DNA of 64,000 nt from Linnemannia hyalina. Its lineage: Eukaryota > Mortierellomycota > Mortierellomycetes > Mortierellales > Mortierellaceae. The position numbers and the translations under genes are program-made. The stretch is taken from NCBI GenBank assembly GCA_019671135.1, contig JAHRHY010000008.1:248001-312000 (forward strand), written 5' to 3'. This document shows positions 12,101-20,462 of the stretch, one piece after another. Below the pieces are notes generated by a model. It was not told where the DNA came from. It was given only the letters and a program-made list of their open reading frames with translations, and made no database searches. Every line of letters starts with the position of its first letter. Positions within the stretch are counted from its first letter, which is position 1.

Positions 12101-12221
12101 GGATATCGTCGCGTGAGATTGAGGGGTGCGAGGCGGGGACAGGGAGGGAGTGTGTTGAGGATTGGAGGATGGCCACACTGACCACTAGGGAGAGGATCAG
12201 TGAGGATGCTGTGATTCGCAT
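9144..12221 (-). CDS. Large secreted Gly/Pro/Asp-rich tandem-repeat protein
   Basis: A single exon of 1,025 residues. I chose the ATG at 12221 although the frame stays open to 12908, because it starts a clear signal peptide (MRITASSLILSLVVSVAILQ, with a likely cut after about residue 25). The mature part begins with a Pro/Gly-rich stretch (PPPPPRGGDPDYKPP and similar), followed by about 15 copies of a 21-residue unit (GKPKDTGNAGNGGG plus SDELGPD or SGEPGPG), about 16 copies of a 23-25-residue unit (GTGGASQNPGAG plus an Asp/Ser/Gly stretch ending GGDEL or GGDGL), and a very acidic tail ending AEYIHY. It has no Cys-rich domain, no GPI signal and no recognisable enzyme domain. The composition suggests an extended, disordered, negatively charged wall or extracellular-matrix protein. 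I know of no family name. Repeat number probably varies between strains. Confidence 0.8.
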   Translation of the reverse strand: MRITASSLILSLVVSVAILQSSTHSLPVPASHPSISRDDILAGIVSIEPPPPPRGGDPDYKPPTNAGSGGAAKPPATGGNNGGSGGSTKPPLNPPGRPITTPGKPGGGTGGDPDKHPPPPTTKPPGTVHTPSDGAGKLHPPTTPGKPGSGTAKPNPILTPGNGKGNGGGTIELPGTPHPPGGDPDKRPPPSTKPPTPGTSDSGGRPGITPGGPGEQGENGSGNGGSGAGNGGLTPGGGGIPTKPNPTPKGPGTGGAESGGGGGGSDELGPGGKPKDTGNAGNGGGSGEPGPGGKPKDTGNAGNGGGSDELGPDGKPKDTGNAGNGGGSGELGPDGKPKDTGNAGNGGGSGEPGPGGKPKDTGNAGNGGGSDELGPDGKPKGTGNAGNGGGSDELGPDGKPKGTGNAGGGGGSGELGPGGKPKDTGNAGNGGGSGEPGPGGKPKDTGNAGNGGGSDELGPDGKPKDTGNAGNGGGSGELGPDGKPKGTGNAGNGGGSDELGPDGKPKGTGNAGGGGGSGELGPGGKPKDTGNAGNGGGSDEPGPGGKPNGTGNPGGGGGPGELGPDGKPKGTGGASQNPGAGSGDDSGGDGLGGTGGASQNPGAGSGDDSGGDELGGTGGASQNPGAGNGGGDDSGGDELGGTGGASQNPGAGNGGGDDSSGDGLGGTGGASQNPGAGNGDGDDSGGDELGGTGGASQNPGAGNGGGDDSSGDGLGGTGGASQNPGAGNGDGDDSGGDELGGTGGASQNPGAGNGGGDDSGGDGLGGTGGASQNPGAGNGGGDGSGGDGLGGTGGASQNPGAGSGDDSGGDELGGTGGASQNPGAGNGDGDDSGGDGLGGTGGASQNPGAGNGDGGDSGGDELGGTGGASQNPGAGNGDGDDSGGDGLGGTGGASQNPGAGNGDGGDSGGDELGGTGGASQNPGAGNGDGDDSGGDELGGTGGASQNPGAGDGDDSGDHGGGGDDNGDDSDDSGDVDDQDTASHVSLSSVPPTNSNNDGAGHDDGDDDEGDNEETDVIPGAEYIHY
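9352..10512 (-). repeat. Coding tandem array B, 69-75 bp unit, about 16 copies
   Basis: Units of 75 bp, with a few of 69 bp, code for GTGGASQNPGAG followed by a variable Asp/Gly/Ser segment. Variants alternate (GGDEL and GGDGL; NGDGDDS and NGGGDDS) in a higher-order pattern, which suggests duplication of two-unit blocks. Confidence 0.95.
10513..11440 (-). repeat. Coding tandem array A, 63 bp unit, about 15 copies
   Basis: Units of exactly 63 bp code for 21 residues (GKPKDTGNAGN...ELGPD). Positions that vary between units (K-D/K-G, DEL/GEL/GEP, P-D/P-G) recur in blocks of about five units, so block duplication is likely. The last unit merges directly into array B. Confidence 0.95.
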
Positions 12222-14109
12222 ATTTGAGAGGTGGGGTTGGAGTGTGCTTGTTCCAATGAGTGAGTGAAGGAGCGAGAGTAAAAAGAGAAAGTATGTGTAT
12301 GTGTATGTGTATGTGCAGGATGGAAGGATGAGGTAGGGTGTAAGGCGCTGGTTCGTGTGAAGAGAGGGGATTGAGAGGGAGGGGTATAGAGGGTTGGGTA
12401 TGTATGTGTGGAATAAAAATGAGGTGGAGTGAGTCTTGAAAGGGTGACTAGAAGGAGAATGGAATTCGAGTAATGAACAAAAAGAAGAGAAGAAAATAAG
12501 AAAGCATAGACAAGAGGCTGCCTTGGTTCTGTGAATTACAATCCCTGCCTCCTGCTCCCCAAGTGGGCAACCATTCCGTCCGACCGACAGACCCACCGAC
12601 CAACCACAGCCAGCAAGTACGCAGTGCAAAGGTAAAAGCCAAAAGGCAAGGACCCATTCCTTTGTTTTTTCTTTCTCTTCTGTAAACTTTAGGAGATGAA
12701 CAGGAACAACATTAAAAAAGGTTTCGTTCTCCCGAGTCTGACAGGGGAATGAGAGAGAGGCAAACGGCGCTAAAAAGTGAGCCATGCCCATGCTTGGCAG
12801 TTGGTTGTGCATGTCGATATTTTTCACACTCCTTTCCGTTCCCTGCTCCTGTGCCTGGATTACGTGCGTGCGTGTGTGCGTGATTTTCTGACTCTTTCTC
12901 TCAGACAAACGAAAAAGGGCTCACATGCAGGCAGGATAATAATCCAATATCTTGTTTCTTCCCGTTCCTTGTCGACTCTTTATTATTTGCAAGCAACAAT
13001 TGCTTGTTCGCTTTGTTTCTTGTTTATCAAGATGTTGGGAACGTGGGGATGGAAAATAAGGCGTTGTTTGAGAGATTAGGTTGTTCATGGCGGGTGGTCG
13101 TTATGGTTGGTACCAAGGGTAATTGACGCCAGTCAAGCTGTTTGATTGCGCGACACTTGTGTGTGGGGAAGAAGTGCTGAACAGACTGAAAAGCAAAGGG
13201 CAGCAGAAAGAATCCGGCCATGGGATTGGGCTCATAAATAAATAAACAACAAAAACAAAAACAAGGAACTGATGCACCTTTTCTAAATGTGCACTGCCAA
13301 ATATCTCCTCATTCGTCTTACTCTCTCTCCTTTGTCTTCTCTGTCTTTCTCACAGCTTTTCTTCTGCCTTTTCCACGAAACTGTTTTACTCTCAAACGAA
13401 ATCTTCGATCCGCCCTTGTCCCTTGATATGAAGTGATTTTACAACGGTTTATTTTCGAGACAAAGAAAGAAAAAAGCGAAACGAGTCTGGTAGAAAATTG
13501 CATGAAAATAGCGGCGCGCATGCCTGGAGTCGAAGTAATAGGGAGAGGAAAGGTGAACACAATCGATGATGAAAACGCTTAAGTTTTGGGCTGTTGCATT
13601 TTTTTATTCTTTTTTTTATTGTTGTTGCGCTCTTGGAAATCGTCAAAAGGCAACAAGTAAACAAACTATCCGCCGTAGCATGCACGAAAGACGAACGAAA
13701 TTACAAATCGAGTCCCCAGGCCATGTGCACTGCCTCCTAGTCTCAAGGCAATTAACGATCCCGTCAGCAGAAATAACAATGAAAATCAACGGATGGAGAA
13801 CCCGGTGTCAAAGGGGGAAATGAAACAGAAGCGAAAGTAGAGTGGACAGCGCGGTAGGTCGGAATAAAGAGACTCGATCCTAACCTATATAATCCATCCC
13901 CTCGCCCTAGGATCAAGTCACGAACAAAGAGCGGAGAAGAAGCACAACAACCCAAGTCCAGTCGTTTTTATTCTTGGCCCGTGCTTGTCATTGCAATAAG
14001 CAGATGTAAGGAATGCAGCGAAGACCCAACGGCCAGTAGTAAAAAGCGAGGGATAAGACAGAGGAATGAAACATTCAAAGTGTTACATGTGTTTTTGTAT
14101 CTTTCGGAA
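12222..14109. other. Promoter/leader of the repeat protein and empty intergenic DNA
   Basis: A GTGTAT/GTATGT hexamer repeat lies at about 12293-12315, just upstream of the ATG at 12221. The sequence from there to about 12910 is open in the same frame but has no coding character. From 12910 to 14109 I see only AT-rich DNA with short, unconvincing ORFs. Confidence 0.5.
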
Positions 14110-14461
14110 AGAATGCATTTTTCCTCTATTTCCTGCACAAACGTGACATTTCAATGCAGTGCAATGCATCTCCGTGTCTGTAAGGTGAAAAGATGGTACG
14201 ACATTTGTGCATGCTCCTGATCTCCTGACAGCCCACCAGAAAACACAATGACCTAACAGAATGCATGCCCACACAAACACGTTACTCACACACTTTCTAT
14301 CTCCCTGTATAGTACTGCAATTTCACCTATATCTCCCTTCCTGGTTTGTTGTGCCTTTTCTTCGTCCCTCTTGTGATAGACTCTATCGCCGCCAATGCCA
14401 ATCGCGTAGCTAACGATGGCGAACATGATCATCGCGTTATCGCTTGGGGGTGAGACTAATA
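14110..14461 (-). repeat. Dispersed repeat, copy 1, with a short conserved ORF
   Basis: The minus strand of this segment matches the plus strand of 38568-38915 over about 350 bp at roughly 80-85% identity by eye. The match starts at ATTAGTCTCACCC and runs through CATTGAAATGTCA and past GTTTGTGCAGGAAA. In this copy the first 150 bases stay open on the minus strand (MIMFAIVSYAIGIGGDRV..., ending REIESV then a stop near 14286). In the other copy a one-base loss shifts the frame. The shared 3' half is non-coding in both. It may be the end of an unrecognised transposon or a small gene that moved with its flank. It lies about 300 bp beyond the C-terminal end of the TnpB/Fanzor-like relic. Confidence 0.75.
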
Positions 14462-14749
14462 GAATTGACCAGATCAGCTGGACAGCGCAGAGACCGAGGT
14501 GAGAAAGAGAAGGAGGGAGAGAGCGATGGAATTGAGAAGGAGGGAGAGAGCGATGGAGTAGAGAACGAACGTGTTTTGCAGTGGGGAAGACTTGTAAACG
14601 GCAAAAAGATGGTGGCAAGTTGAACGAGGTTCCAAGACAATGGGCGCTATAATCACGTCACGGATGCGAGTAATCAAAAACCCTCCCGGTCCTCAACTCG
14701 ACCAATGCATTTGCTAATACACATTCTAGTTTATGAAAAAAGGTGTAGA

Positions 14750-16500
14750 CTATGCACCCTTGTTGGCAGGACAGGGATCGATCCTATCCGTAGGGGCCTC
14801 CCTCTTAAGAGCTCGATCGTCCGCAGGGCTTGTCGGGTTGCTGTCCTCCTCCATCCACGGGTAGTGTCCATCTTCATCAACAGGCTGAAGATAAAGTGGG
14901 TGTTGTTGATGCAGGAAGTAGTTCTGGACCAAATTGTACATATCGAAGGCCGCCATGAGATCGCGCTGCATGTAAGTCGTCCATACGATTTCAACTATAA
15001 GAAAATTAAAAAATGGGTAATTTCACTCAATGTTACTAATGTTGCTTGAAAACCCATAGTTGCAGCAACACACAATCTATTCGCCAACTTACCAACTACA
15101 CGAAGTACTGGCGAAATTATGTATGAAGGCAGGCCAACTCGCTTTTAGTTGTAAAGTGTCCTAGTCCAATGCCGATAATGACATTGTTCTTGGAGTCTCG
15201 TCGTTGGCCAAGGGTTCCATTGATCATTGCGAGCAAGCGAATTGCCATCAATCTGGACTCTTCATCGCGGGCTTTCCTGCCGTTCCATTGGTTCTTTTTC
15301 AAGATCACATTAGAATAGAATGCCAAAAGAACGAGCTCGACATCCTCCAGCTGGTGGACGTACCCCATGATACTGCCATTTGGTCCATGTCGAGCTGGTA
15401 GGTCATTTTCGGTAGAGAAGATGGTTTGGTCGTCCTTGACAGGTTTGTCCTTCCTCTGGTTTATCCACCGTTGCAGTTCCACTCCATTCTTGGAGAGAGA
15501 AGGAATCTTGCTGTTGTGGATGGCTATCAAGAGTGGCTCAAGAAATTGAGCGCGCTCCTTGTGATGAAATAAAGGGTTAGTTTTTACTTGACGAATAATT
15601 CGCTATAAATTAGTGTGCTCAATAAACGGGTCAACGACCACCTTCTTTCTCGTCTTCAGTTTTCCTTCATAAGTTTGACTCTTGTTCTTCGTGATGTTGT
15701 CGCCTTGACCGTTCGAGTCATCCCAACATCCGGCTCATCCAACTCATCTTGCTCCAGTGCTGCCGCACTATCACCGCCATCGACCACATCCTGGTTGCTG
15801 ACACGAGGACATATTTTGTGGAGTAGATACCGATCACTGGTGTCGATGGCTCCAGAGGATATTTTCTCGACGAATTAACCGACAGCTCGCTAGCATAGTC
15901 GTATCGTATTGGAGGCGATATGGACAACCTGGTTAAGGCAAGTCTTGATCCTTGGCAAAAATTTGGAGGCTTCTTTATGGTCGAACTCCTTGGCAAGGAC
16001 TGCGTTGGCGTTGAAGGTACCAGTATCAAAAGTACGTATGGGGCGTCCCTTCTGCGCAGATCGCACGAGTTGATTCTTGTCCATTTCATCAGCAAGTAGG
16101 GAAGGTCTTGATGGTGCCTTATGCTTACGCTTCTTTTGCTTCTTTTGCGACTTCCGGTCCCTATTTTTGCTTGAGCTGCTGTTATTATTGCTGTTACTGG
16201 TGCTGTTATTGGTACTGTTATTGGTGCTGTTATTCGTGCTGTTGTTGGTGCTGTTGGTGCTGTTGTTGGTGCTGTTGGTGCTATTGGCGTTGCTGCTAGT
16301 GTTGCTGCTGGTGCTGGCGTCATTACATGCAAGAGACGGAAGGGCAAGTTTCCAAGGTTTCCACTTGTATTGGGGTCATAGTCTCTGGGGGGTTCTTGCT
16401 GCAACTTTCTGATCGTGTTTTTGATGGCGTGCCGAGAGAGATATGGGTACTTCTTCTCAAACTTGTGACGATAATGTGGGCGTTGTGTCCATGCTGACGA
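14750..16500 (-). pseudogene. TnpB/Fanzor-like (IS605 OrfB type) nuclease pseudogene
   Basis: On the minus strand, from 16500 down, three frames hold ordered pieces of one protein. First comes an N-terminal segment (KFEKKYPYLSRHAIKNTIRKLQQ, 16480-16400), then a simple-sequence Thr/Ala/Pro stretch (16180-16320). RPIRTFDTGTFNANAV follows near 16030, where the Asp looks like the first RuvC aspartate. Next are ASELSVNSSRK near 15890, NPLFHHKERAQFLEPLL near 15560, a long open part 15530-15117 ending NNVIIGIGLGHFTTKSEL, and after a gap MQRDLMAAFDMYN near 14960, which matches the last RuvC aspartate block. The zinc-ribbon cysteines expected between the last two pieces are absent, and there are frameshifts near 16075 and 15900 plus stops near 15605 and 15115. 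Fanzors are eukaryotic RNA-guided TnpB relatives carried by mobile elements. I assign the family from motif order, from memory; the catalytic set is incomplete, so this copy is dead. Confidence 0.6.
16180..16320. repeat. Simple-sequence stretch (GTT/GCT/ATT-rich) in the TnpB-like relic
   Basis: An interrupted trinucleotide and hexanucleotide run such as GTGCTGTTGTTG lies inside the relic. It reads as Thr/Ala/Pro/Ile repeats on the minus strand. It probably grew by slippage and separates the N-terminal piece from the RuvC-like pieces. Confidence 0.7.
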
Positions 16501-16526
16501 ACAATGGTATTATTGGATGTTGCATA

Positions 16527-16628
16527 GCGTATGCGACAGTAGAAGCTTTATGCTAGTGTATGTGATATAAAAAGTGAAATTCTAGCATATGTGACAGAAA
16601 ATGGTTATTCGAGTAGTGTAGGTGATAG
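16527..16628 (+). repeat. Four iterated 13-mers at 29-31 bp spacing
   Basis: Copies at 16527 (GCGTATGCGACAG), 16556 (GTGTATGTGATAT), 16585 (GCATATGTGACAG) and 16616 (GTGTAGGTGATAG) fit a consensus GYRTATGTGAYAG, each followed by an A-rich stretch. They lie between the TnpB-like relic and the left arm of the inverted duplication. Confidence 0.6.
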
Positions 16629-17547
16629 AAAAGTGTAAGATTATTCTACTCGGCAAAAATCCCATCTCCTCATCAAGTTTTTTGGAGCCCATTGTCGAAT
16701 GAGTTCCTTGTGCCGATTTTCAACGTATTATTATTGGTGGATTTTTACCCCTCCTGAGCTTTTTGCTTTCATCCATCTCTCTCTCGACCATCCTCTCCTA
16801 CACACACTCAGTTGTCGCCGCTCCTCTCATTGACTCCTCTCACTAACATTCAGTAGCCTGCTAGCGACACAGTGACAAGTCAAACAAGAACGGCTGGATT
16901 CAGGAACCTGGAAAACACTAATCAAATCAACCCACAACAGACAAACACATGCAAACAACGACAGAGATGGTGAAGATGCAGGTGACAACGAGACGTCGTT
17001 TGAATACACGACCAGTCTCCCCTCCCTCTTCCTCGTTCTCTTCCTCATCTTCTCCCTCTCCCTCTTCTCCCTTGTCGCCATCCTCAGCCTTGACCTTGAC
17101 CCCTGTCATCACCTAGCCATCGACGACTCAGCGATCGACCTTCTTCAAGTGGGACCGTCCCTCAAGACGCAGAAAGGGTCTAATGTGAACAAGAGTATGC
17201 AAAAGAGCTTAAGTTACAGAGGCGCCTGTCAGGATCAACCGCTTGCATAAGATTTGAATATAACGGCCACATTCGATTTTTGTACAATGCCCCTCGCTTT
17301 AAAACAACGTTGCAAAGCGACGCTGATTTCTTCTTCACCCTTCTTGACCTCCTTCCTTCCCTTCTTACGTTTGATTGCCACTTTCGACTCTTCTCTAATG
17401 CCCACTTCGACTGCAGACCTTTACCGTCGACAGGAATCAGCAACTAACAACAGCCGCTATAGCAACAAAGACCTTTAACAGTCGCAATCAACAGGATCCC
17501 CTACTTTAACAAGAGACAAACACACAACAACCAGCATAAAAAGCACG

Positions 17548-18995
17548 ATGGGCAAAAACACAGTCGCCAAGAGACGCTGCCTCGATGAGGGCGTCGTCTC
17601 CCCTCCTTCTTCGGTCTCACTCGAGCCTTCGTCTTCTTCTTCTTTTTCGTCTTCGACTCCATCACCCTCGTCCTCCCCATCACCAACCTACAAGATCATT
17701 AGCTCTCCCGTCACCCGTGCCACAAGTGGACCAAACGTGGAGTTGGTCGATACAACGCCGACGACACAGATACCAACAATGACTCCACGGACATGGACAG
17801 TGACAGTGAGGGATACGAGTCCGATGTCAGTTCGAGTTCGTGCGAGTCGGGGACAGGCAAGCGAGCTCGCGAAGGAGAGAGTGATGACGACCAAGACACA
17901 GACGATGAGCGCTCAGCCTCGCCTACGACTTTGGTGCTGGCGGACTTTGACGCTTGCGACTTGAAGACACCTGTCTACTCGACTGCTCAGACCCCTGGAG
18001 CTGCGATCAGGATGTTAAATAATGTCGCCCTCGGAGGCGGATCGCTCGTCTCGCCTGCATCACCCGCCTGTTCAATTGATCTTGAGCCATTCCGCATGCT
18101 CTCCAACTACAAGGGATACAAGAAGGCACTCTACCATATCTCGGAGATGGCTACGTTCGAGGAGGACATGGAATATGTGAAGCATAACGAACCACTCGAC
18201 AAGTTTTTGGCTCGTGTGGAGAAGAGGGCTGCTTGTGAGACAGACCCTGAGGACGAGGACATCAATAGCGGACCTGCTTTTGCTGCGACTCGCGCAGTTG
18301 CTTACCCCGAGTCCGAGTCTGAGGACGAGCACAGTGTTAGAAACCGAGGTGATTTGGCTTCCAAGGTGTTTGTTACTGCTATTGTTACTGCCAATTACCA
18401 CAAGCAGAGACAGGACTACGGGGATGGAAATACCACTCCCAAGGCATTTGGTGCTGGCAGGGTCCCGGATCAGGAGTTAAGCGTGGATGCTGATGACTTT
18501 GAGCACTACAACAACAACAACAACAACAACAACAACAGCTATGATGACTCGCTCAGTGGTCAGGATCTCAGCAACGATGACAACAGAGACTGGGGATTTT
18601 ACAGCGACAACAGTCAGGAAACTGTTCGCGGCTACGGCTCAGGAGACGACGAAGACGAGCAGGATCTCGACTACGACCACGAGGATTCATTTGGGCGCAA
18701 CTACAAGGCCGCTGATAGCGCTAACGACTCAGGTCACAGCTACGAGGATGAAGATGGCGACCACGAAGATGGATACGCAGATCACCGGAACGACGACAAG
18801 GATTCCTTTGAACATTACGATGAGGCTCCTGACGGCGCCACTGCCTCGGGACTCCACTACGAGGACGAAGACGATTATTTCAATTACAAGGATGACAAGG
18901 ACTTTGACGCTACTAACGCCTCTTCTGCTGATGTGACGTGGGTTGCCTCGCCTGGAACTGCTTCTCCTCACATTGCGGTCAAGAGTTTGGTCTAA
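17548..18995 (+). CDS. Acidic low-complexity protein of the duplicated segment (open copy)
   Basis: I do not recognise the family. The main frame is open from 17703, has its first ATG at 17793 (400 residues) and ends at 18995. An upstream ATG at 17548 with a good context opens another frame (MGKNTVAKRRCLDEG...), so exon 1 is probably 17548 to about 17613 or later. An intron ending at the AG at 17702 (CATTAG) would fit in phase, but its donor is weak and I cannot fix it. The protein has an N-terminal Ser/Asp/Glu stretch with a KR-rich patch (GTGKRARE). Its middle, about residues 90-200, is the least repetitive part (FRMLSNYKGYKKALYHISEM, FEEDMEYVKHNEPLDKF) and could fold. A poly-Asn run follows, then a long Asp/Glu/Tyr/His/Ser-rich acidic tail with DHEDSF/DKDSFEHYDE-type repeats. 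There is no signal peptide or membrane helix. A nuclear or chromatin-associated role would fit the composition, but that is a guess. Confidence 0.6.
18508..18538 (+). repeat. (AAC)n tract coding poly-Asn, short allele
   Basis: About nine to ten AAC codons interrupt the acidic protein. The right arm carries about twice as many at the same place. Confidence 0.9.
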
Positions 18996-19306
18996 GGATC
19001 ATCGCCCGCACCCTGCCTCACTTGCTCATCTCTGAATCCTCCCCTCTCCACTCTATCCATTGTGTTTATTGGTCGATTTGACTAAACTTCAAGTTTCGGC
19101 CCGGCCTGCATTACTAACCCTTCCTTATGTACTGTATAAATGCTTGCGTCTTGCTTTGTTTCTTTTCCGGCCACGAAAAAAATAATAAAAAATACCACAT
19201 TGGAACAGACAAAAGAGGACTTTGAACAACACATTGGATTGAGCAGATGTATTATTACAGTTATCTAAAAAAACCCATTGGGGCTAGCCACAAGAAAAGA
19301 ATGGCC

Positions 19307-20082
19307 CTAGACGACGATCCGCCGCTCAAAACGCGCATAATTGATCCCAGTCGCAGGATTGGTATACGTCCCCCGTTCTTCCAACCCCTTCACCCTTCCC
19401 TCATACCCATCCTCAGGATCCACCACAAACCCACGGCACTTCTCCCGATAAAATTTCCTCAACCCTGGGTTGTTCCCCCTACAATCCAACCTCAAATACA
19501 CCTTCCCCTGCTTCGGAATCAATTCCTCCGTAAACTTCAAGACTTTGGGGACAATCCCCTTTCCCTGGAAGGCCTTTTCGACCACCAACCGATGGACATA
19601 CAACGCATCCTTCCACCCGTCCTCTCCCAACAGCGGGGACCAAAGCATGTGGTCAAAGGGGTCTTCGGAATTGAGTGCAAAGATTGCGGCGATTGTCGAG
19701 GAGGGTTGGTGGATGACGACGAAGGAGGTCTGGGAGGCGATTGCGGAGGAGATGTGGGCGCGGGCGTCGGGTTTGCGGAATGTTCCTGGGATCCATTGGG
19801 AGAGGTTTTGGGATTCCATCCATTCTGCGGCTCGTTCTAGGATGTTTATGTATTCCTCTATTTCCTCAGGGTTTGTCTATGAGAGAGGATAAAATGGGGA
19901 ATTGGGGGGGGGGGGGGGGGGGAGTTAGATTCGATGCTGTAGTTTGGGATTGCCTGAAGGAGGGGAGAAGTGTTAGAGTGATCGAGTTCCTTTCCAATGC
20001 TGAATGAGGGCGAGTGATGAAGACTTACATTCCTGATGAGGAATTCGTCCTGATGAGGTGAAGTCGCCGTTGCTGTAGTCAT
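19307..20082 (-). CDS. GNAT-family N-acetyltransferase, copy 1
   Basis: Exons on the minus strand are 20082-20029 and 19876-19307 (GTAAGT...CATAG, phase 0), giving 207 residues. Exon 1 codes MTTATATSPHQDEFLIRN. The acetyl-CoA loop of motif A is seen as EKAFQGKGIVPK (QGKG at 122-125) and motif B as GNNPGLRKFYREKCRG (152-167), the usual GNAT order. The core before it has the strand pattern of a GNAT fold (TIAAIFALN). No targeting signal is visible, so it is probably cytosolic, and the acceptor substrate cannot be told. It is the near neighbour and clear paralogue of the gene at 20463-21327 in the same orientation, with the same intron position after (I)RN. The 152-base intron contains an uninterrupted run of 19 G on the plus strand. 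Confidence 0.85.
19904..19922. repeat. Poly-G run of 19 in the intron of GNAT copy 1
   Basis: An uninterrupted G tract on the plus strand, C on the transcribed strand, close to the 3' splice site at 19877. On the minus strand it forms a long C run about 27 bases upstream of the acceptor AG. Length errors in assembly are likely here. Confidence 0.95.
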
Positions 20083-20462
20083 GCCCGGTAGTAAGTAGTA
20101 GTAGTTGGTTTCTGAAGAGTTCCTTGGAGTCGCTTGTTTGTTTGGTTGGAAAGAGAAGCAAAAGAGAAAGTCGTCCGACCAGTGTAAAATAGGGCGGAGA
20201 AATAAAGCGCAGTGACTCATTCAATGCTCAACTTCTGTCCCTGAGAACTGCACCTGTTGACCTATCCCGCTGGTATGGACGTCCATGACTCCCAATGCTT
20301 ATCTGTTTTCTCACGCTCCCAACCAGGGGGAGTTATTCCGCCATTTGTTCATCCGTTTGCTTGATCTGAAAAAGACTCCATATATCCATAAGATCCATCG
20401 TCTATGTTCAATTGCGTTGACGTTTAATCCTTTGTGCAAAAAAAGACAAAAAAAAAAAAAAC

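Larger units (their letters stand above)
16691..19211 (+). repeat. Left arm of a 2.3-2.5 kb inverted duplication
   Basis: The plus strand here matches the minus strand of 30347-32679. The match starts at about ATTGTCGAATGAGTTCC and ends at CATTGGAACAGAC. The central part, including the coding region, is nearly identical (long stretches without a difference between 16830 and 17470), while the last 150 bases are clearly more diverged. Relative to the right arm this copy keeps about 200 bases at 18862-19070 and 20 bases near 18557. I found no terminal inverted repeats or target-site duplication at the ends. Confidence 0.9.

Noticed and set aside
9150..12116. 988-codon open frame on the plus strand across the repeat arrays
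   Set aside because: It is the mirror of the minus-strand repeat protein; its openness follows from repeat periods divisible by three. It has no signal peptide, domain or start context, whereas the minus frame has all of these.
12222..12908. N-terminal extension of the repeat protein to 12908
   Set aside because: The frame is open, but codon use is unlike the rest, it contains a GTGTAT repeat and a CT leader, and a clear signal peptide begins at the ATG at 12221.
13566..13823. Frame starting MMKTLKFWAVAFFYSFFY, signal-like
   Set aside because: The hydrophobic start is driven by a T-rich run. The remainder has no coding character and no homologous feature.
17614..17702. Definite intron joining the two frames of the duplicated acidic gene
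   Set aside because: Phase and the acceptor fit, but the donor (GTCTCA) is poor and other weak pairs also fit, so I did not fix an exon border.
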